From positions 3,100,001 through 3,164,000 of the forward strand of contig OZ231126.1 of NCBI GenBank assembly GCA_965153355.1: a DNA stretch of 64,000 bases, in the 5' to 3' direction. Under the pieces are notes generated by a model. That model was given only the letters and a program-made list of their open reading frames with translations. It was not told the origin of the DNA and ran no database searches. How positions within the stretch are numbered: the first letter of the stretch is position 1; each line of letters begins with the position of its first letter. Below are positions 23,169-35,884 of this stretch, in pieces. This DNA comes from Flaccisagitta enflata. Lineage: Eukaryota; Chaetognatha; Sagittoidea; Aphragmophora. The translations under genes and the position numbers were made by a program.

Positions 23169-24105
23169 GAGGTGACAATGAAATAACCGCAAGAGGAGAA
23201 TTGCAACTTGAAGAGATGCAAAGAAAACAAAGAAAGCCGAGCCTAAAGGGCGTGTAAGCAGATTAGAATCGAGAGAGGGACGGACGGACAGATAATAGAT
23301 GGACGGACGATCGGATAAACGAACAGATTGATCAACGGACAAGTAAGCGTACTTGCGACGAAAGACGGGAAGATTGATGTTAGATTCAGACGTACAATCA
23401 ATGAACAATAACAATCAAGTCGTCAAGCTCTAGTTTTCTTGGAAATCCTTTTTTTTCTCAATTCTAAAAATTAGGAATAAAACTATTGTCACTACATTTT
23501 GTCATCCTGTGACTGCCTTATCCATCAATGAGAGTGCTAGCCCACGTCTATATGCGGTCGTAACTGTCGGTCCTTTGGTCGGTCGCTCATTCGTTTGGTC
23601 GGTTAGCAGGTCCGTTGGTCGGTTGGTCGCGCAAACGTCAGATGACCATTGACCATTGACCAACCCAGCGAAACTACTGGCCTACTAGGCTGTTTTATCA
23701 TATTTTTGCCTGTACCGAAAGTTAAAGAGAATAAAGACAGTTGAATACAGATAGACAGAAAAGGAGAGCCAAGTGAAAGGCCAAAAATTGAAGGCAGTTG
23801 GACGGAAACGGGGAGACAGAAAAGGCAATAGAAAGACAGGGACGAATGCGCGGATAGGGGAGGACAGATACCGATGTACGGGCATGAATAAAACTAAATG
23901 GGAGATGTACGGACATGAAAGGCCGGAGAGATCTGTGCGGACTTGGAATGAGAGCGTCAGAGGTACGGACAAATAAGAACCGATGCAAGAACATGGATAA
24001 TGGATTAAGAGGAAGAGATGCACGGAAAAGATGGAAGGATGGAATCAAAGACAGAAACAGATGGAACACGGTGGGACGGAATCAGATATACGGACTTGGT
24101 GAGGC
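23169..24105. other. Purine-rich unassigned sequence with decayed GGAC runs
   Basis: GGACGGACGGACAG-like runs near 23280 and GGTCGGTCGCTC near 23575 resemble F1 interiors. No gene recognised. Confidence 0.35.
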
Positions 24106-24250
24106 AGAAATATGACAAGGCGGAAGCCAATGTACGGACTCGGTAAGGCGAGAAGAGAAGGGAGGACACTGACAAGGCGGAAGCCAATGTACGGACTCGG
24201 TAAGGCGAGAAGAGAAGGGAAGACACTGACAAGGCGGGGGAAAATGTACG
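24106..24250. repeat. Tandem repeat of about 62 bp (2.3 units)
   Basis: ACAAGGCGGAAGCCAATGTA ... GTAAGGCGAGAAGAGAAGGG occurs twice and starts a third time. Confidence 0.85.
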
Positions 24251-24403
24251 GACATGGAGAGATGGTTTGTCTGTACAGAAAACTTTCTCCTTGGACGTTG
24301 GGTCGGAGAAGAATACTTCAATTAGACCCAAATGGAATGATTGGACATGAACTCAGTTGAGTAAACAAAATGGATGTGCGTAAAAATTAACCGTTAAACA
24401 GGA

Positions 24404-24409
<6 letters not shown>

Positions 24410-24460
<51 letters not shown>

Positions 24461-24495
24461 GAAACCGACAGACAGACACACAGACAGACAGAATT
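24410..24495. repeat. (GA)n/(GACA)n microsatellite
   Basis: GA run followed by GACAGACA. Confidence 0.9.
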
Positions 24496-24751
24496 GCAGA
24501 ATGACAGATAGACAAAAACACAAAAAGAGACAGGTAGAAGGGATATGAAAGTGAATTCTTCGCATTGGTAGCAATACAACTTACAAGGGTGAATCAAATC
24601 AAAATAAGCTAGAGTGAAAAGAGATTAAAGTAAATTAAACTTAAGTAAAATGAATAACTTGGCCTTGGATTGGCTATTCCTTGGTCATGAGAGCATCCAT
24701 CGGTATACTGGCCTAACTGGGCAATGATCAATTCAGTCTTTTAGTTCAGTC

Positions 24752-24997
<246 letters not shown>

Positions 24998-25194
24998 GAA
25001 GCCTGTGAGCATCCGCATTCGACTGCTCTTGAACAAATGGCCCAATACCTTTTTTTTTTATTCTTTTTTTTTTTTTTGACAGTTTTTCTTCTTTTTTTAT
25101 TCTTTTTACTCGTTCGACCCAAAGTATATCTTTCTATCTAACATCCTTCCTTTCTCTCGTATGTTTGAACGAATGTTCGCGAGTGCGTGCGTGC

Positions 25195-25298
<104 letters not shown>

Positions 25299-25394
25299 AT
25301 GCTTTTTTTGCAACCTTTTTTCGCAACTTACTTTACTCCAATTTCTCTTTGTTTCTTTTTTACCTCTTCTTTATTTTCTTCCTCGTCATTTCTA

Positions 25395-25553
25395 GCCCGT
25401 CAGTTGGTTGGTTGGTCGGTTGGTCCGTCGGTCAGCCACGTTTGAAAAGTTGTGCGTTTTAGATGTCGCCGCTCCTGCCTAAGTGCCTGATGAGACTCCT
25501 ACATCACTGCTCCTGTCCACGTAACTAAGGTTGCCGAGCATCCTGTCTTGTTA
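25395..25553 (+). mobile_element. F1-like element, decayed
   Basis: CAGTTGGTTGGTTGGTCGG, CGCTCCTGCCTAAG, then GAGCATCCTGTCTTGTT. The hairpin end is not recognisable. Confidence 0.4.
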
Positions 25554-25571
25554 TATTTCTACATCTGTTCG

Positions 25572-25572
<1 letters not shown>

Positions 25573-25632
<60 letters not shown>

Positions 25633-25678
25633 ACTCACTCACTCACTCACTCACTCACTCACTCACTCACTCACTCAC

Positions 25679-25772
<94 letters not shown>
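25573..25772. repeat. (CT)n with an (ACTC)n core
   Basis: CT at both sides of about 14 ACTC units (25628-25684). Confidence 0.97.
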
Positions 25773-25775
<3 letters not shown>

Positions 25776-26015
25776 GTCTTGTCCCACGGTCAGAAATTTC
25801 GATCAATGAAAACCAAGTGACGCAGGGACACAATATCGTTGCGGACGGGTGGGCAGTGGCACACAAACCCCATCCATACCCGCCCATACCCCATGCACAC
25901 TCACACACACATCGACAATCATAACTGCAGCATCATTAATGCACGTTCTCACACTTGTCGACTCGATCATCATGAAAGGACCAAAGATCAATCAGTAAAT
26001 AAGTAAATTGCAGCC

Positions 26016-26302
26016 ATGTCATTCATTGATTCAGTCATTCATTCAGTCATTCAGTCATTCATTCATTCATTCATTCATTCATTCATTCATTTATTCATTC
26101 ACTCATTAATTCATTCATTCAGTCATTCATTCATTCACTCATTTATTCACCAATCAACAGTCATGTTTGTTATTTTTCTATTAGTTCAATCATTCATTTA
26201 TTTATGCATTCATTCATTCATTCATTCATTCATTCAGTCATTCATTCATTCATTCATTCATTTATGCACTCATTCATTCATTCAGTTATTCATTCATTCA
26301 GA
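26016..26302. repeat. (CATT)n microsatellite region
   Basis: ATTC/CATT units with AGTC and ATTT variants; a unique spacer at 26150-26190. Confidence 0.95.
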
Positions 26303-26611
26303 GCTCTGAGATCGGCGGATCAGCGGCTATCAGCAGCTCTGCTCATTCATAAAGACTTTCATTTACTTGCATCAAAACCGAAAATTAAAAAAAAAAACGT
26401 TTTCTTTAAAATCAGAATCGCGAAGGAAAAAAATAAAAAGAGGGAAAAAAAATTCAAACATACACACGAGAGAGAGAAAGAGAGAGAGAGAGAGATTAAA
26501 GGAGGGAAGCAAAATTTAAAAAAAAAATGGACTTGAAAACGTAGAAAGGGAAAAAAATTAAAGAGGAAAAAATACTGGTTATATCGTGCAAAGAGGAAAA
26601 CCTTAGTTTTA

Positions 26612-26689
<78 letters not shown>

Positions 26690-26690
26690 C
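26612..26690. repeat. (GA)n microsatellite
   Basis: About 36 GA units. Confidence 0.97.
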
Positions 26691-26780
26691 AAACAGATTA
26701 ACAAAGTTGCGGATTGAGAATCCAAGATACAGACAAAGATAGAGGCTCTGAGAATCTGTCAGAGTTGATTATGGAAAAAC

Positions 26781-27871
26781 ACGGCCAGGAATCTCGATGG
26801 AGAAAATCTCAATTTTAAGGGTTATGAAAAAAAAAAAATGGACCCATCCCAGATTTTTGCACAGGGGACCTAAAAAGGCTGTAGAACAAGATTCTGATGT
26901 TCATTTTGACCTAACTTGAGCCAAAAAAAAAAGAAACGGGTTTTAGTGCAAAAAACAGCTATTTTTCCTAAAAAAATGGCATTAAATGAAATATTTTGGC
27001 CCTTTTTTTTGCAGAAACATAAAGTACCAATAGTAATTGATATTTGAGTGAATGTAGAACAATTTCTAATAGGTCTATGAGGTTCAAAAATAGCATTAAA
27101 ATGCTCAAAAATGAAGAAATGACCTAAGAATTAAAAAATCGTCAAAACTGATGATTTGGAACAGTTTCTTAGGGAAAAATATGCTGTCAGTATGAATTTT
27201 ATCGATTTACTTAAAAAAACATGGCCGTGATAAGCGAAAAACACAAAACCGCAATATGCAAATGAGATCAAAGTGCGGTTTTTGCAAAAAATTGCTTTAA
27301 AGCAAAGAACAGTAAAAAACATGTTTTATAGAAGCTAAACACAATAAAAAATTGAGTTTACCTTTCCAAAGCCATTTTATGCAAAAACTGCACTTTGACC
27401 TCATTTGCATATTGCGGTTTTGCGTTTTTCGCTTATCACGGCCATGTTTTTTTTAGTAAATCGATGAAATTCATACTGACAGCATATTTTACCCTAAGAA
27501 ACTGTTCCAAAACATCAGTTTTGACAATTTTTTAATTTTTAGGTCATTTCTTCATTTTTGAGCATTTTAATGCTATTTTTGAACCTCATAGACCGATTCA
27601 AAATTGTTCTAGAGTCCCTCAAATATCAATTACTATTGGGACTTTATGTTTCTGTAAAAAAAAGTCAAAAACATTTCATTTAATACCATTTTTTAAGGAA
27701 AAATAGCCATTTTTTGCAATAAAACCCGTTTCTTTTTTTTTTTGGCTCAAGTTAGGTCAAAATGGACATCAGAATCTTGTTCTACAGCCTTTTTAGGTCC
27801 CCTGTGCAAAAATCTGGGATGGGTCCATTTTTTTTTTTTTTTTAAGAATTTTGAAAGTGAGGATCCTGGCC
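26781..27871. repeat. Long palindrome (foldback), about 1.1 kb
   Basis: Arms at about 26781-27295 and 27372-27871 are near-perfect inverted copies, with matches such as GGACCCATCCCAGATTTTTG, CTGTAGAACAAGATTCTGAT and GTTTCTTAGGGAAAAATATG. The central spacer is about 76 nt. Differences are mainly A-run lengths and single substitutions. It has no coding capacity. Confidence 0.85.
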
Positions 27872-28144
27872 GAACAAGGCCAAGTGAAGGCCAATAAGTG
27901 CGCCTCACTTTATTAAGAATTTGTGAATGAACGTTTTTTATGAATGAATGAATGAATGAATGACAATGAATGTGGTGAGGCATGAAAGGTGATAGGAATG
28001 AAGAAACACGTCAGAATCAGCCGTATTGCGCATTTCAAACGTTTGCGTGACCGACCGACCGACCGACCGACCAACCAACCGACCGACCAACCAACCAACC
28101 GACGGACATGACCTCTTATAGAAGTGCGAGGACGCACTTAAAAA
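27872..28144 (-). mobile_element. F2-like hairpin-ended element
   Basis: Begins AACAAGGCCAAGTGAAGGCC, includes an ATGA tetranucleotide run and GACCGACCGACCGACC, then CCTCTTATAGA and hairpin AAGTGCG-AGGA-CGCACTT plus AAAAA. It abuts the long palindrome. Confidence 0.7.
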
Positions 28145-28164
28145 TGAATAATTGTAAAAGCATG

Positions 28165-28300
28165 AGATGGTCAGCGGCACCTGAACCCTGCTGTAGTAGT
28201 TTGTGATTAAGATTGAGAGAGGGTGCAGGGCAGCGGCCCCAAAGGGGTTGATAACCTATGCTGTCACACATATGAGGAATTTTCTCCTCCTCCTCCGAGA
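28165..28300 (+). mobile_element. F3 arm (left arm only)
   Basis: GAGATGGTCAGCGGCACCTG, GGGCAGCGGCCCCAAAGGGG, then TATGAGGAATTTTCTCCTCC. No right arm follows. Confidence 0.6.
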
Positions 28301-28399
28301 TGCTAGGGGCTGGCCTGGATCAACCAATAGGCTAAAAAGGCTTAGCCTTAGGCCTCGCGCTTCAGGGGGCCTCGCGCTTTGAGGGGAAAAGGGGAGAGA

Positions 28400-28463
28400 A
28401 AAAAAAAGGGGAAAAAAAGAAAAAGAAGGAGAAGAAGAAGAAGAAGAAGAAGAAGAAGAATAA

Positions 28464-28498
<35 letters not shown>

Positions 28499-28765
28499 AG
28501 AAGAAGAAGAAGAAGAAGAAGAAGAAGAAGAAGAAGAAAAAGAAGGAGATGAAAAAAAAGAAGAAAAGCTCCCCCATCATTAGGTTATGACTATAAGATT
28601 ATAAGACTATAAGAAGAAAAGAAAGAAGGAAAAAAAGAAGAAGAAGAAGAAGAAGAAGAAGAAGAAGAAGAAGAAGAAGAAGAAGAAGAAGAAGAAGAAG
28701 AAGAAGAAGAAGAAAAAGAAGGAGATGAAAAAAAAGAAGAAAAGCTCCCCCATCATTAGGTTATG
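28400..28765. repeat. (GAA)n microsatellite, two tracts in a duplicated block
   Basis: The second tract repeats the flank AAAGCTCCCCCATCATTAGG with TATGACTATA, so the tract plus flank was duplicated (unit about 195 bp). Confidence 0.92.
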
Positions 28766-28957
28766 ACTATAAAGTTTATAAACTGATGAAAGAAAAAAAA
28801 GCGGGGAAATTTGCAGTTAGGAATATTAAAAGAATAGTTTGGAAAAATCATATAACCATGCCCCTATAAAATGGTGCGTAGCTTTTATGAATCAGCTCAT
28901 AAAAGCAACAAAAAAAAAGATACATGACTTTGTAGTGGTGTCTTACTGTAGTTAGAT

Positions 28958-29091
28958 TAGGGATGAAGAAGTGATTAACTGCTTCTGTTTTGATGGGTGG
29001 GATGACTACTTGTAGAAAAATAGAAACAGAAGCAGAAGTGGGAGCAGAAGAAGTGGAAGCAGCATAAAAACTGACCACTTCCACATCCCTA
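28958..29091. mobile_element. hAT-like MITE, relative of 8562-8697
   Basis: TAGGGATGAAGAAGTG at the left, CCACTTCCACATCCCTA at the right, interior with AGAAGC units. The flanks GTTAGAT and GTTGGCC are only partly alike, so the target duplication is decayed. Confidence 0.65.
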
Positions 29092-29299
29092 GTTGGCCTG
29101 AAAGTTTATTGATTTACATACGAAAACCCAGTTACAGGGAAAAGTGATTTTGGTTATCATGATGTGTTTTTTATAACAACAGCCTTTAAACTGATTAAGC
29201 AAAAAAGAAAAAAAAAACATTTTCTTTCATGAATTTTTTTGGATCTAAAAAAATCCCATTTTACTAGGGAGGAAGAAGGGATATCAACTTTGTTGAGAT

Positions 29300-29705
29300 G
29301 TCTTTTTTGGGCAGGGGCTCCAAAGGGATCGATGACCTATGCTTTCACACATGTGGGGAATTTTCTCCTCTTCCTCCTTCTCCTCCTTCTTTGTCCCCCC
29401 CTCAAATCCCAGTCTCATGATCTCCAGGCCAAAATTCCAGCTTATAGGGCAAGGTCCCAGCCTCCAGGCTAGGATTTGGACCTCAAAACTGGAATTTGGG
29501 CCTTGAGACTGGGATTTGGGCCTCGAGACTGGGATTTGAGGGGGGATGGAGGAGGAGGAGGAGGAAGAGGAGGAGAAAATTCCTTAAGTGTGAAAATATA
29601 TGTCATCGACCCCTTTGGGGCCGCTGCCCGGCTCTCCCTTAAATTTCAAGCCCAAACTATTTAGGCAGGGCACAGGTACCGCTGACCATCTAAAGCTTTT
29701 GTGCC
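29300..29705. mobile_element. F3 foldback element
   Basis: Left arm GGGCAGGGGCTCCAAAGGGA with GATGACCTATGCTTTCACAC; right arm TCATCGACCCCTTTGGGG with CCGCTGCCC, then GGTACCGCTGACCATCTAAA. Interior minisatellite units (GGGCCTTGAGACTGGGATTT) invert near 29470. Confidence 0.7.
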
Positions 29706-29832
29706 TATTAAACCAAAAAAATTTAACTAAAAATTATATATTAATAAATCAAACTAAATGATTATGATTTCTTCCCTGGTCTTGTCTTGAAGATTTGTTT
29801 GAATATCTTTTAAATAGTCACTGATTCTATAG

Positions 29833-30058
29833 TTTTTAAGTCGCTCGCTAAGCGACTATACAAGAGAGTTTCCGTTAGCAGGTCTGTCTGTCTGACTATC
29901 TGGAACGCAAAACTTAAGATGACGTGAATTGGCTGGAAAAGCCATTTCTGAGCATAACTGTCCCTGCCCTGCCACAGCCCACTCATGCTGTCCTCCCCAC
30001 TTATATCACTGCCCCTGCCCACCCACAAATGACTACTTTTTCGCCATGTCGGCCTTAT
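29833..30058 (+). mobile_element. F1 hairpin-ended element, diverged
   Basis: TTTTTAAGTCGCTCGCTAAG with hairpin GTCGCTCGCTAAGCGAC, CTGCCCCTGCCCACCC and the end GCCATGTCGGCCTTATT. Confidence 0.6.
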
Positions 30059-30079
30059 TAAAACTGTAACAGTCTTTTT

Positions 30080-30425
30080 CAGGGGCCTCGCGGCAACAGT
30101 AGCCTTGGGCCTCGCGCAAGGTTGATCCGGGCCAGGCTAGGGGGATGGCCAAATTTGGCCAAATTTGGCAAAAATTGACAGAATTTGATAGAAATCAGCA
30201 AAGATTGGCAGAATTTGGCTGCATTTGGCTGCATTTGGAAGAATTTGGCCAAATTCAGCAGAATTAAGCAAAATTCAGCAAAATTTAGCAAAATTTGGCA
30301 GGATATGACAGAATCTGGCAGAATTTGGCGAAAAGCTGGGGGTAGGAACGGAGCAAAAGAAAGAAAATTACCCATTTGTTGGAAAGCAAAGGTCATTGAC
30401 CCCTTTGGGGTCGCTGCCCAAAAGG
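30080..30425. mobile_element. F3 remnant with (AATTTGGC)n interior
   Basis: About 20 short units such as CAGAATTTGGCA (30150-30330), then the F3 right arm GGTCATTGACCCCTTTGGGG and TCGCTGCCC. Confidence 0.55.
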
Positions 30426-30443
30426 ATGTTACCCCATGACATA

Positions 30444-30953
30444 CAGTAGATGTGGTCTAGACTTAGAAATACGGGGGCCCTCATATCTTAAATACCATTT
30501 ATGTAACTGTAATGAAACTGTGTGTGTATAATGCTTAGGACCTGAAGGGTTGACGATGGGGTATGGCAGCTCTGTGGATGGAAAACTCTCTTGAATACAC
30601 TCAATCAAATTCTCTTCGTCTAATCAGCTTCAGAAGTTAGTCTAGTGGTTAACTCACTTGCCTTCAGATTTATCAGAAACAGATCTTTTCATCTAAGGTT
30701 CTAGGTTCGAATCCTTGGCTGGTTTTGCTATTTGAGCGAATAGATTAAGCTGAAATTCTGCAAAAAAAAATGATTGTTCCTATGGTTTTATACTAAAAGT
30801 TTTTTTCCTAAGGTAAGCCGTAGGGGGATACGATACCCCATCGTCAACCCTTTAGGGTTTACATATTACACCTGCAAAATATCAGCCCCCTCACTTTACC
30901 AATACTCAGGTTATGAGCTCCCCCGTATTTCTAAGTCTAGACGACATCTACTG
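30444..30953. mobile_element. TA-flanked palindromic MITE, family A copy 3
   Basis: CAGTAGATGTGGTCTAGACT and the complementary AGTCTAGACGACATCTACTG are flanked by TA at 30442-30443 and 30954-30955. A second inverted pair is AGGGTTGACGATGGGGTAT with ATACCCCATCGTCAACCCT. A tRNA-like segment lies at the centre. Confidence 0.8.
30638..30727 (+). ncRNA. tRNA-like segment with box A and box B (probable SINE/tRNA relic)
   Basis: TAGTCTAGTGG fits the box A consensus TRGYNNARNNG and GGTTCGAATCC fits box B exactly, 65 nt apart. The acceptor stem does not pair well, so it is probably not a functional tRNA. Confidence 0.35.
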
Positions 30954-31094
30954 TACTAAAAAAAAAGCACTTGACCGTGTGCATATTTCATGATATTTGG
31001 GTCTAGTATTTGTGTGTCTTTTAATGTTGATTATTGTTGTAGATACCTTTTGTAATTGCTTTTTGTCGTTGCTTTTTGTTTTGTAGTTATCATT

Positions 31095-31650
<556 letters not shown>

Positions 31651-32330
31651 TGCTCCTCAATCCAATTCAATTAATCATCATATCTAACTCAACTCCACAC
31701 ACAATTTTGGCTTCTGCCTTCTCTTTTAAATCATTTCCTCACCTATCTTTTCTTCTATCCCTCTTTTTCTTCTTCTGTCACTCATTTTTCTTCTTCTTTC
31801 AATCTTTTTTCCTCTATCACTCATTCTTCTTCTTCTTTTATTTATTTTTTCTTCTTTCACTCACCTTGTTTTATGTCACTTTTTTCCTATCTTCTCTCTC
31901 TTTTTTTCTTCTATCACTCTTTTTTCATCTTTCAATCTTTTTTTCTTTCTCCTCTTTCAATCTTTTTTTACTCCCATCAGTCTTTTTTTTTTCTTCTTTC
32001 TCTCTTTTTTTCTTCTTTCAATCTATGGTTTTCTTCTTTCACTCTTTTTTGCGCCCATTTTCATGCATTTGTATCTTTTTTCCCTCTTTTTTATTCTTTC
32101 ACCTCTGGCGCTTTTTTTTCCTCTTCAATTTTTTCATCTATCTTCTATTGTATATTCTAATTTTTTTGATAAGACACAGACAGACACAGACCCTATTTTG
32201 AGCACTCACATACGGTTTATGACATGAACAGTGTCCGTCTATCTTTCAAGTCAACTATCGGTAAAGAAGAAGGGTAAGCTCCGTTTTTCTTTTTTTTTTC
32301 TTTTTTTTTTTTTTAATTTCATTCGTAATC
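31651..32330. repeat. (TTTTTCTTCT)-like pyrimidine minisatellite and T-rich DNA
   Basis: CTTCTTTCAATCTTTTTT and CTTCTATCACTC units, about 27 bp apart, recur from 31740 to 32060. No gene. Confidence 0.7.
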
Positions 32331-32399
32331 TGATCTTTGTCTTCTAAATCGGCTTAAGCCACAACAACCCCATGCAAATCGATACTCATCCTCATACCT

Positions 32400-32790
32400 C
32401 TTTTTGAACATACACACGCACAAACTTTCACACACGCATCCTCATACCTCTACATGCACATACACGCATCCTCATACCTCTTCACGCATATACACGCGGT
32501 TAAACACGCATCCTCATACCTCTACATGCACATACACACATGAACTTGCACACACGCATCCTCATACCCTTACACGCACATACACGTAAGCACGCGTCTC
32601 TGCTCACAAATACTCTGGCACACGTGCACGCAGTTCCACATGCATGTTCATGCACATGTACACTCAGTTACGCGCGCATGAACTCGCACACACGCATGCA
32701 CTTGCACACAAATGCATTTGCACACGCAAGCGCACATTCACGCTCGGAATTGCACACAAACGCACTTGCAAACGAATCCGTTTTCTTACT
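32400..32790. repeat. CA-rich minisatellite (CACACACGCATCCTCATACC)
   Basis: About six units of 25-55 bp, then CACGCATGCACTTG-type units. Confidence 0.8.
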
Positions 32791-32934
32791 CAAGCAACAA
32801 AGCGTCTTGCCTCCTACAGAGGCCAAACTTGCGCTCACGGAGAGAACAAAAACAATGCTTTCACTCAAAACCAGATTCATTGATCCGAGTCAAAGAAAAT
32901 AACGGACAAAAAGTTTCAGACGGCCGGACATTCC

Positions 32935-33430
32935 ATGAGCCTCCTCATGTATGGTATCTCGTTGCTCATTTTTGCTCCCACTGCTCATTTTTGCCCACGT
33001 TGCTCTTTTTGCTCTCATGTATGGTATCTCGTTGCTCATTCTTGCTCCCACTGCTCATTTTTGCCCCCGTTGCTCTTTTTGCTCTCCTCATGTATGGTAT
33101 CTCGTTGCTCATTTTTGCTCCCATTGCTCATTTTTGCCCTTGTTGCTCTTTTTTCTCTCCTCATATATGGTATCTCGTTGTTCATTCTTGCTCCCACTGC
33201 TCATTTTTGCCCCCATTGCTCTTTTTGCTCTCCTCATGTATGGTATCTCGTTGCTCATTCTTGCTCCCATTCCTCATTTTTGCCCCCGTTGCTCTTTTTG
33301 CTCTCCTCATGTATGGTATCTCGTTGCTCTTTCTTGCTCCAATTGCTCATTTTTGCCCCAGTTGCTCTTTTTGCTTTCGTTGCTCATTCTTTCTCCTGTC
33401 GCTCATTCTTGCTCATTTTTGCCCCCATTT
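32935..33430 (+). repeat. 73-bp tandem array, block A (about 6 units)
   Basis: Unit core ATGTATGGTATCTCGTTGCT then TGCTCCCACTGCTCATTTTT. The unit has no stop in any plus-strand frame and 73 is not a multiple of three, so all three frames stay open and interchange. Not a protein gene. Confidence 0.85.
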
Positions 33431-34440
33431 TGCTCTCGCAGTTTTGAAAGATTAATAGAACGACCTTGGTTTGATATCAAACGGAAATATTATCATGCTT
33501 ACTCAAGGTAAAGCTTAATACATCTAATAGCCGTGGTGCCTATTTCGTGTGTCAGAGGGCCGAAAACGGGCTAAACTGGCTTTCCCCTGGCGATCACCTG
33601 TTTCCTTTGCAGAAATCCTGGCAAACAAGCCCTTGCGCGACTTTCAATTTGATCGGGAACCATCAAGGTTGGAGTTTGTATTGAATAAGCATTTGCATCT
33701 GTTTTTCTGTTATGTATATTTTGTTCCTGCCATGTATCTCTATGGAAACTCAACAGTCACCCTAACGATGGTTCCCGACTGATCTGATAGTCGTAAGACA
33801 GCTTATTTGTAAGCATTTTTGCGAAGGAAAAACTTTTTTTTCCAGGGAAAGTTCAATATTGGCCTTTTTAGGCCCCCTGGCTAACGCAGTGCCCATGACT
33901 GCCCATGGTGAATTCTGAGGCCTGTCAATGAAAACAAAATTTGGATGGACGAAAGTCAGTCGTGCCAAAAAAAGATCACATCTGACAATTTTACACCTTA
34001 TACAAAAAAAAGCATTTATTTTATAGAATATGAATGGCAATCAACAATGATAAAGAATCTTTAAGTCCACAAAGATAAGAACAGGATGAGAACATTTGAG
34101 TCTGAAAATGCGCTTAGAAATAAGAACGCTGAGCCTCACTTAAAAAAAACTTAGTTCTTGTTAACAATGTCACTGCAGAGTTGCAACTAACTCTTTTATC
34201 CATAACAAATAATGAACCGGTGACCGTTGATAGTATAGAAAGGCTAAACAAGGTACTTAGGCTAAGGCGGGCTAAGGTAAGATAATGTAGTATTGAAAGG
34301 CAGCAAAGGGTATTTGAGGTAAGGTAGGGTAAGGTAGTATTGAAAGGCTGCAAAAAGGATTTGAGGTAAGGTAAGGTAAGGTAAGGTAAGGTAGTATCGA
34401 AAGGCTGCAAAAGGTATTTGAGGTTAGGTAAGGTAAGGTA
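33431..34440. repeat. Segmental duplication unit B (pair with 36345-37420)
   Basis: Starts GCAGTTTTGAAAGATTAA and ends in AGGTAAGGTAAGG pentamers with TAGTATTGAAAGGC spacers. A 77-codon frame (33549-33782; FAEILANKPLRDFQFDREPS) is open in both copies with about eight amino-acid changes. GATCGGGAACCATC and GATGGTTCCCGA form a potential stem around most of it. No family recognised. Confidence 0.75.
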
Positions 34441-34442
34441 AA
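34264..34442. repeat. (GGTAA)n pentanucleotide region
   Basis: AAGGTAAGGTAAGGTAAGG alternates with GTAGTATTGAAAGGCTGCAA (about 55-bp higher-order unit). Confidence 0.85.
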
Positions 34443-34443
34443 G

Positions 34444-35097
34444 CTCTCCTCATGTATGGTATCTTGTTGCTCATTCTTGCTCCCACTGCTCATTTTTGCC
34501 CCCGTTGCTCTTTTTGCTCTCCTCATGTATGGTATCTTGTTGCTCATTCTTGCTCCCACTGCTCATTTTTGCCCCCATTGCTCTTTTTGCTCTCCTCATG
34601 TATGGTATCTCGTTGCTCATTCTTGCTCCCACTGCTCATTTTTGCCCCTGTTGCTCTTTTTGCTCTCCTCATGTATGGTATCTCGTTGCTCATTCTTGCT
34701 CCCACTGCTCATTTTTGCCCCCGTCGCTCTTTTTGCTCTCTTCATGTATGGTATCTCGTTGCTCATTCTTGCTCCCACTGCTCATTTTTGCCCCCGTTGC
34801 TCTATTTGCTCTCTTCATGTATGGTATCTTGTTGCTCATTCTTGCTCCCACTGCTCATTTTTCCCCGCATTGCTCTTTTTGCTCTCCTCATGTATGGTAT
34901 CTCGTTGCTCATTCTTACTCCCATTGCTCATTTTTGCCCCCTTTGCTCATTTTTACCACCGTTGCTCATTTTTGCTCTCGTTGCTCATTTTTGCTCGCGC
35001 TGCTCATTTTTGCCCCCATGGCTCATTTTTACCACCGTTGCTCTTTTAGCTCTCGTTGCTCAGTCTTTCTCCTGTTGCTCATTTTTGCTCTCGTCGC
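34444..35097 (+). repeat. 73-bp tandem array, block A' (about 8 units)
   Basis: Same unit as 32935-33430; the last 200 bp degrade to GTTGCTCATTTTTGC units of about 20 bp. Confidence 0.85.
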
Positions 35098-35599
35098 TCA
35101 TTCATCGTATGAAATGATCGCCAAGCCCCGCCCCTACTAAGCCCATAAAAAGAACTATAAGCCCCATTAAGCCCACCTTATCTAGCAATGATATGTATCA
35201 AATGATTGTTTCAAACACTTTTGCTGAGGTCATGCATTGCTTTGAGTATCAGATTCTTGATACTTTAAGTCTGGATGTGACAAAAAAATAGTTAAGCCCC
35301 TTAATTTTAAAACCAAGCTCGGGGCTTGATACAAGCCCCATTTTTTTCAAGTATGTCAAATTTCTAAGCTGCCAAAGTTTCCGATTGGAAATGGTGACAA
35401 TGCGTCAAAGAGTAAATGAGTCTATGTTAAGGTGGGAGGAAGATGAAGAGGAAAGGAAAGTGAATTGAGATTGCTGATGTAAAGAACAACCTATTAAAAC
35501 AGTTCTTTCTTTCATTATATATGAAACTAAGTTTAATTGTTTAATGCAGAAATGGAGTAACAAACAGGCACACAGTCTAACACACATACACGCGCGCGT

Positions 35600-35677
<78 letters not shown>

Positions 35678-35778
35678 CTTGAGTACTGAGGCAACAAAAT
35701 ACACAAATGTGTATTTAAGTGGAGTATACACATATGCACATGCAAACACATTCATGCACACACACGCAAACGCAGGCA

Positions 35779-35846
<68 letters not shown>

Positions 35847-35849
35847 CAC

Positions 35850-35884
<35 letters not shown>

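Noticed and set aside
31707-32201. 164-codon Phe/Ser-rich frame
   Set aside because: Pyrimidine minisatellite; no conserved protein pattern or splice context.
32935-33430. Possible CRISPR-like array
   Set aside because: Units are contiguous 73-bp repeats with no unique spacers, in a eukaryotic context.
34452-35140. Three overlapping plus-strand frames of about 200 codons resembling a hydrophobic repeat protein
   Set aside because: The 73-bp unit has no stop in any plus frame, so all frames are open by construction; the frame shifts at every unit.
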